This document shows positions 58,772-64,000 of a stretch of 64,000 nucleotides of DNA, one piece after another (the stretch's first letter is position 1; each line of letters starts with the position of its first letter). The stretch covers positions 336,213 through 400,212 of the forward strand of contig CAJQUW010015612.1 in the NCBI GenBank assembly GCA_907163375.1. Direction: 5' to 3'. Below the pieces are notes generated by a model. It made no database searches, was not told the origin of the DNA, and saw only the letters and a program-made list of their open reading frames with translations. The position numbers and the translations under genes were made by a program. Source of the stretch: Prostheceraeus crozeri (taxonomy: Eukaryota > Platyhelminthes > Polycladida > Euryleptidae).

Positions 58772-60415
58772 GTAAGTAGATTATATGCATGGTATGGATT
58801 CCTTTCATAATTTGTTGTAAGCCTACCATGCAACGTGGAAAATGGAAAGTCAGTTAGCTGGCTGTAATTTCATGATTAAAAAATCAAAAAAAAAACGAAG
58901 CGACAGTTCAGAGGGGAACAAAAAAAACATGTAACTAGGGACAACCATACACATATGCTGTATATACAAAAGAAACTGTTCTGCGTGAAAAGTGACGAAT
59001 GAAACAATTTCTTCTTTCTAATCAATATTTGCTTTTTTTCGTCTTTACAATTTATGGATCCTGTATAGTAAGGCATTTTACAATTTTTTTCGTTACAGGG
59101 TTATTTAAATATGATTAATCTAATATATTTTCACAACTAAGCTAAATGAATCTAAAATCGCTGAAAAAGGCAATTAACATGATCTCAGTAGGGCTCATTA
59201 AACACAAAAATGTTGTCTTCAAAATTTCAAAAGGTCGCATGTCAAGTCTTTTCAAAAATAATTCTAAAAAAGAAAGGCTATCTGCATTTTTTGTTCAGTT
59301 TCTTCGTGCTTAATTCATTTTGCTCGAATGTGAGCAACATCTAAAATAAGGTGCACGTACAGACAATGTTTTTTAGCTGATACTTGAGGATCACCCCAGC
59401 ACTACTAAAAAAATAAAAAATAGCTGCTGAAATTAATGAGCGCTTGTCCATTTCGAAATTACTCTTTGTATTTAGCAAAAGTCAAAAAAGAGGTTGTGCA
59501 ATTCAGTGATGTCAGGTTGTTTGTTGTCAAAACATGTTTAGCGCACGAAATTGAATGCACTACATGACTGACATAACGTTTTATATCACATGTATATCAA
59601 CTCTCGACACCATCGTGAGTGCCACAATTCACGTTTGCTGAGCATAATTGGAAAATTCAAAATTTCAATTGACTCCGCCGTCTATATCCATTAGGTGTAT
59701 AGATGTTATAGCTTGAATTAGGTTTGTCACGCTTTTCAGTTGGGGGGGCCAATCTGCTTTAACGGGGGAGAAACCCTTTTTCCATCACACTCAAATTTTA
59801 CATTGTTACTGAGTACAGTAGGGTTAGTCCCGCCGATATTACCACAATCCATTCGTTCTATGAAAAGTCGTCAATAGATCTCCAAATCCAAATTAAGGCC
59901 GGCCTTAAATTGGCATAATTTAAGGTCGTCTAATTTGCTATGTCAATACCATTGAGATAGGAGCATTTCACACCATCCCATCTTCGCAATGTCCCGTGAA
60001 TAATGGACAATTGAAGGTGATTCCTAAGGGTTTCACAATTTGGACCTCGTAGATATCTCAAGCTTTATCACTACTTTATTGTTCGGAGTTGCATGGGATA
60101 TGTGAGAAAAATTGTCATAGATTTGTCTTCTACAGATCAAAATCCTGGATTTTTTGATGTCATAGATTCTAGGATTTCAGTAGTCAATGCTACGCGCCGA
60201 CGATATTAGGCTGTCATTTGAAAGGTAATATATCTTCATTAGTAACAGTGGCCTTATTTAAAAGATCCTATGACTGTTTTCGCACATTGTTGTTAGGTTC
60301 GTATATTCTTCCTTAGGTTAAAATACTGAACCACTATATGCCGGGTTTGGCATTATTCCAGTTCAGAAATAAATGAATGTAGATATATGAAAAACTGTTT
60401 TAATCATTCCATTTA
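58772..60415. other. No gene recognised
   Basis: AT-rich. Homopolymer A and T runs and a small palindrome (ttaaggccggccttaaatt, about 59895) are seen. No further CUB exon was found. Confidence 0.45.
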
Positions 60416-60549
60416 AGTCCAAATTTGAATTAGAATTCTATGATGCTGACGGCCCTCAGCCTCATAGCATATTGCGGTTCAGCTGTCTAAACTGCAATAG
60501 TGCATTGCTGCATACAATATAAAATTCCCTTTTCGTTCAAATTTGGACT
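60416..60549. mobile_element. Small MITE, 134 bp
   Basis: Ends AGTCCAAATTTGAA and TTCAAATTTGGACT, perfect 14-bp inverted repeats. Internal short stem GCAATAGTGCATTGC. No clear target duplication. Confidence 0.6.
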
Positions 60550-60759
60550 GAAAATTCCAACTTTGGTTATGCTGCCTACGGAGGCACGCGGAGAAAATCT
60601 CATTCAAAATTTTCACAGGACATTTGGAGATTTTTAAAATATGAAAATTTCAAATTGAAGCGGGACATGCGCTTGATTATCTAAATCGTCACTCGCTCGA
60701 AATGTATCGAAGCTAGTTTCCTCAAGTAGTGAGTAGTAATGGACAAAAGACCGTTCCAG

Positions 60760-61035
60760 GACACCATAAAATCAAAAAAAATTAGTACTTTTAAAAACGA
60801 CATAAATTTATGAATTTAGTCCCTTTTTCAGGTTTTTAAGACCTAAATTCATGAATTTAGTCCATTCAAAAAGTACCATTTTTTCAAAAAATGGTATTTT
60901 TAAAAACGACATAAATCGGAGCGAAGCTCCTCTGGCTTAAGCCGATTCATGTATTTGAACCCTTTTTCAGGTTATGAAGACCTAAATTCATAAATCGGCT
61001 AAAGCCAGAGGAGCTTCGCTCCGATTTGGGGCGTT
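60760..61035. repeat. Foldback region with GC-rich hairpins
   Basis: Two halves, each with tttttaaaaacgacataaat and a ttttcaggtt..aagacctaaattcat core. The second half contains AATCGGAGCGAAGCTCC, CTCTGGCTTAAGCCGATT and, about 50 bases on, their complement AATCGGCTAAAGCCAGAGG, AGCTTCGCTCCGATT. The whole can fold as nested hairpins. Confidence 0.75.
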
Positions 61036-61094
61036 TTTAAAAATAACCCAATTTTTCAAATTTTTCAAAATCTCAAATTTGTGATTATGACATG

Positions 61095-61380
61095 TCACAC
61101 CCCCAAAATCATGACCGTTCACAGGACACCGAAAATCATAAAAGTTAAGAATCTCAAAATTTGAGAATTAACAATTTTTGCAATTTTCACCCTTAAAAAT
61201 CATGACCGTTCTAGGACACTAAAAATTATAAAAGTTGAGTATCTCAAAATTTGAGAATAACAATCGGGCGAAGCCCTAGAAACCTTCGGTTCGATTTTTC
61301 ATTGCTTAAATCATGGACCGTTCTAGGACACACGAAAAAATTATAAAAGCTTGAAGAATTTCAAATTCATGAATTTTAAT
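61095..61380. repeat. Tandem repeats of about 100 bp
   Basis: The unit catgaccgttctaggacac, then gaaaatcataaaagttgag, then tctcaaaatttgagaat occurs about three times in a row (from 61110, 61200 and 61313), with a further related unit at 60750. The last unit includes GGGCGAAGCCC. Confidence 0.75.
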
Positions 61381-62728
61381 TGCCATCTTTCAGGTTTTTA
61401 GAAAATATATCATGTGACTAGCGGGACATCGGAGATGTCTTCCAGGGGCTTCGCCCGTTAAAAAATATGTTCTTTAAAAATGGATGAAACAAAAGTGGAA
61501 GGAACGTCAGAAATGGAAGGGAACTTCAGAAATGGAAGGAACAAAAGTGGAAGGAACTTCACAGAAATGGAAGAAACCTCAAGAATATATCCTTCGTTAT
61601 CTCAATATAAAAATAACAGTGGAAATGGTTCTCAAATATTATTAAGATTAGAGCACTATGATAAATTAAAGAAACGCAATTATTACTTAGTCATTCTTAC
61701 GTTATTGTATGCTCAACATTATTTAAAACGTACTAATTGTGTGAACTAGAAAGATCATTGTAACTCATAAACTCAAAATTAATTCAATGAACCCGATACA
61801 CTGCCTGAATAATTGAAGAGAGAGACAGAGATTGAAGAGAGAGAAACGTCTTAGCAGCTTTCCCCTAAAAATTATCATGCTATATCTTGTCATTTCAATT
61901 TACCCATCGGTAAAACTTTTGACATTCAACTTACGCGTGCGTAAAGTTTTGACAGTTTCTCAATTTATCCCCTACGTAAAATTATTTCAAGAATCTGTTT
62001 TCAAAATCTATTTTCAAAAAATCCATTTGCAAAGTCTAGTTTTCAAATTCAGTTTTAGAAATCGATTTGCAAAATTCATCTTAGATAGCGTTTGCCAAAC
62101 ACCATACGGGTAGTAAAGTACTTCCCATTTGTGAAGACATGAATAGATTACAGCACATAAGAGTGCATTGACAAATTAAAAGCAAATGACAATAAAATTC
62201 TTCTTCTCTCTAAAGTTAGAACGCATAGACGGCGACATTGACGGGATAGTTGTTATGGACAATTTTAAAAACAATCATTTTACAACGATGAAACATATTT
62301 TACAAATAAAGTTCATGAAGAAAATTAAATATATAAAATCAATATAGATTTAGAATCGGCTAAAAGCCAGAGGAGCTTCGCCCGTTAATTAAATATAATC
62401 ATTTCAAAATCGAATAAGTATAAGGAAAGACATCATTAGAGAACAGTTTTAAATCAATACCACCTCCCCTTCTGTCTTCTCAGGGGTCCCTTAAGAAATT
62501 TTTTTATTATCCAAAATGAGGCAACATAAATGAGTTTTTTTAAATTATATGGAACACAAACGACAACGATAACGAATTTCGAACCTAAAGAAAATCGCAA
62601 ATCAATATAGAATAAAAGAATTTCATGTTCTAATGAGAAACGAATTAACAATTCCTAAAAAAATAGGCCACAGGAACCTTCAGTTCCCGAACAAAGTTCC
62701 ATCATAATTGTAAATTTCATAACGATCT

Positions 62729-62729
<1 letters not shown>
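61381..62729. other. AT-rich DNA with short repeats
   Basis: 61480-61580 has imperfect repeats of ggaaggaacttcagaaatg, which make a low-complexity frame (EGTSEMEGNFRNGRN). The hairpin half-site AAGCCAGAGGAGCTTCGCCCG returns at 62364-62385. No gene is recognised. Confidence 0.5.
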
Positions 62730-62777
<48 letters not shown>

Positions 62778-62784
62778 GGGGGGG
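62730..62784. repeat. C46 then G9 homopolymer tract
   Basis: A run of 46 C directly followed by 9 G. Such a switch is unusual in animal DNA and may mark an assembly or sequencing join. Sequence character also changes across it. Confidence 0.9.
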
Positions 62785-62879
62785 CGGCCCAAAACACTTC
62801 AGACTCAAAACGGCGTACATAGGTCAGCAGTATCTTAGGTAAAACGGAGATAATTATTATTTTTGACTTCATACGGGGC

Positions 62880-64000
62880 TTCCACCTACAAATGAAGTAA
62901 AAGAATTACTTGGAACCGGGATACATACAATACGTTTCAAAATTCAAAAACCGGGAACAACTTATTGTGGACAATTATGTCCTTTATGATTTATTTAAAT
63001 TACAAAAAGGATACCATTCTAGATATTATTTTAGAGTTAAACAATCTATAACTCAAGCGAAGCTAGCTAAAGCGCCACCTAAGGTTTAAAGCTCTGTTTC
63101 TGTAATTCATTTTGATAAAGAACGTGCCTCTGATATTCTCATTATCTAAATCTTTAATTTCATAAGGAATCGGATAACTTTGATTTATTTTGCAAACTTT
63201 CAAAATTTCCTTTAGTCAATAGCCAACAAAAGCCTTTATCAAAATTTGTTCTTATATTTAAATATTCTAACGTCTATCTCCAATTTATATTTCGCTAAGT
63301 TTCTGCAAAATTCCGGATTACTCTCCTCGAATAATATTCTCGAATATTTTCTTGCGTATTAAACTCAGGTACGTCAGAAGCATTTCTTTGGGGTTTCTTC
63401 AATAACCAGAATGAACTTTAATATAATACTGCTCTACCCATTCCTGGTAATATTTTTAACCAGTTCTGATTTCCTTGGCGAGTAAATTTCTTGAAAATTT
63501 TATTTTTTAACGTCCGATTGAATCTTTCTATCAACTATAGCTTTTCCTTGCGTTTATCAGTTTGGAATAAACAGTTTCAAATAGTGGCTGAACGTTCGGT
63601 TTATAAAATTCCGACCCTTATCAACAAACAATTTCCTTGGCTGTCTATTACTTTACTTTAAAGATTTCTCTTCAAACGCATATTTAACTGAAAGACCACT
63701 TTTATTTTTAAAGTGTTTTACCCAGCGTATCGGTATATAAATCTATAACTGTCAATGCGTATTTTGTAGTCAGACTTGTCCTTAGCACCTTCGGATCGGT
63801 CCCTTTCATTTCGGCATAAATAAGAACACTACACTACCAAATATCATATTTATTAAATACTTTTACTTTCAATAAATATTTAGGCCTTCTATATTCTTTA
63901 AGAATTCAGATGCTAAAACGTCTGGAATTATGATTCTTCATTTAAACCCTGACCGCGTAAAAATATTTTAGGCTAGTAAAGCTTCTAACAAACATTCTTT
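62880..64000 (-). mobile_element. Integrase fossil, Polinton/retrovirus-type
   Basis: On the minus strand scattered stretches resemble the DDE integrase (rve) core of Polintons, with a DKGRNF-like catalytic block and neighbouring conserved residues. It is heavily broken, on the order of ten or more breaks in about 1 kb, and continues past the window edge. No terminal repeats are visible. A retroviral or LTR-element origin cannot be excluded. The degree of decay suggests it is old, unless low sequence quality contributes. Confidence 0.5.

Noticed and set aside
60760-61380. CRISPR array
   Set aside because: Repeat units are long, imperfect and without spacers. The context is animal nuclear DNA.
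61480-61749. 89-codon frame with EGTSEMEGNFRNGRN repeats
   Set aside because: It comes from a short purine-rich repeat. No start context or domain.

Overview
The window is nuclear DNA of a multicellular animal, probably a marine invertebrate; I cannot place it more finely. The reasons are a host gene whose exons are separated by kilobase introns with GT-AG junctions, CUB domains encoded by symmetrical phase 1-1 exons, a tRNA-derived SINE, and a broad mix of animal-type transposons (Harbinger, Chapaev-like, Tc1/mariner, Crypton, piggyBac-like, hAT-like, LINEs). The DNA is AT-rich and mostly non-coding. Most short open frames are chance frames inside repeats.

Layout. 1-12.7 kb is repeat-rich. 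A block of about 3.8 kb is present twice, and its 2.37-kb core is inverted between the copies. It carries a retroelement C-terminal remnant and members of a TIR family (CACAGAATTA ends, 8-bp target duplications). A complete SINE with a 13-bp target duplication lies at 5.1 kb. 12.7-15.1 kb holds nothing I recognise. 15.1-26.1 kb is a nest of transposons. A LINE reverse-transcriptase remnant is split by an 8.5-kb Harbinger insertion, and that Harbinger was itself hit by a second, more complete Harbinger (transposase plus Myb/SANT-like protein) and by a Chapaev-like element. The Chapaev-like element has 677-bp inverted repeats and a RAG1-flavoured transposase of about 680 residues. Target duplications at all three insertions (CTG, CTA, CCGA) fix the order of events.

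27.2-58.8 kb is the body of one host gene on the plus strand: a signal-peptide exon and four CUB-type exons, all splice-compatible in phase 1. The last exon is frameshifted. Its product would be secreted or the ectodomain of a surface protein. Its introns are full of mobile DNA: LINE and Tc1 pieces, a piggyBac-like N-terminus made of two spliced exons, foldback elements, a Tc1 element with one frameshift and a tandemly duplicated end, a hAT-like fragment, and an intact 400-residue Crypton-type (DUF3504) recombinase. At 53.4-57.6 kb there is a 4.2-kb pyrimidine-rich block that appears to have grown inside a CACAGAATTA-family element.

58.8-64 kb has no recognisable host exon. It holds AT-rich DNA with repeated GC-rich hairpins of the type GGAGCTTCGCTCC and short tandem repeats, then a C46-G9 tract that may be an assembly join. 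After the tract comes a badly decayed integrase fossil of Polinton/retrovirus type on the minus strand. The most notable items are the Chapaev/RAG1-like element with its CACGGTG ends, the Crypton recombinase flanked by inverted repeats, and the pyrimidine block seeded in a transposon.
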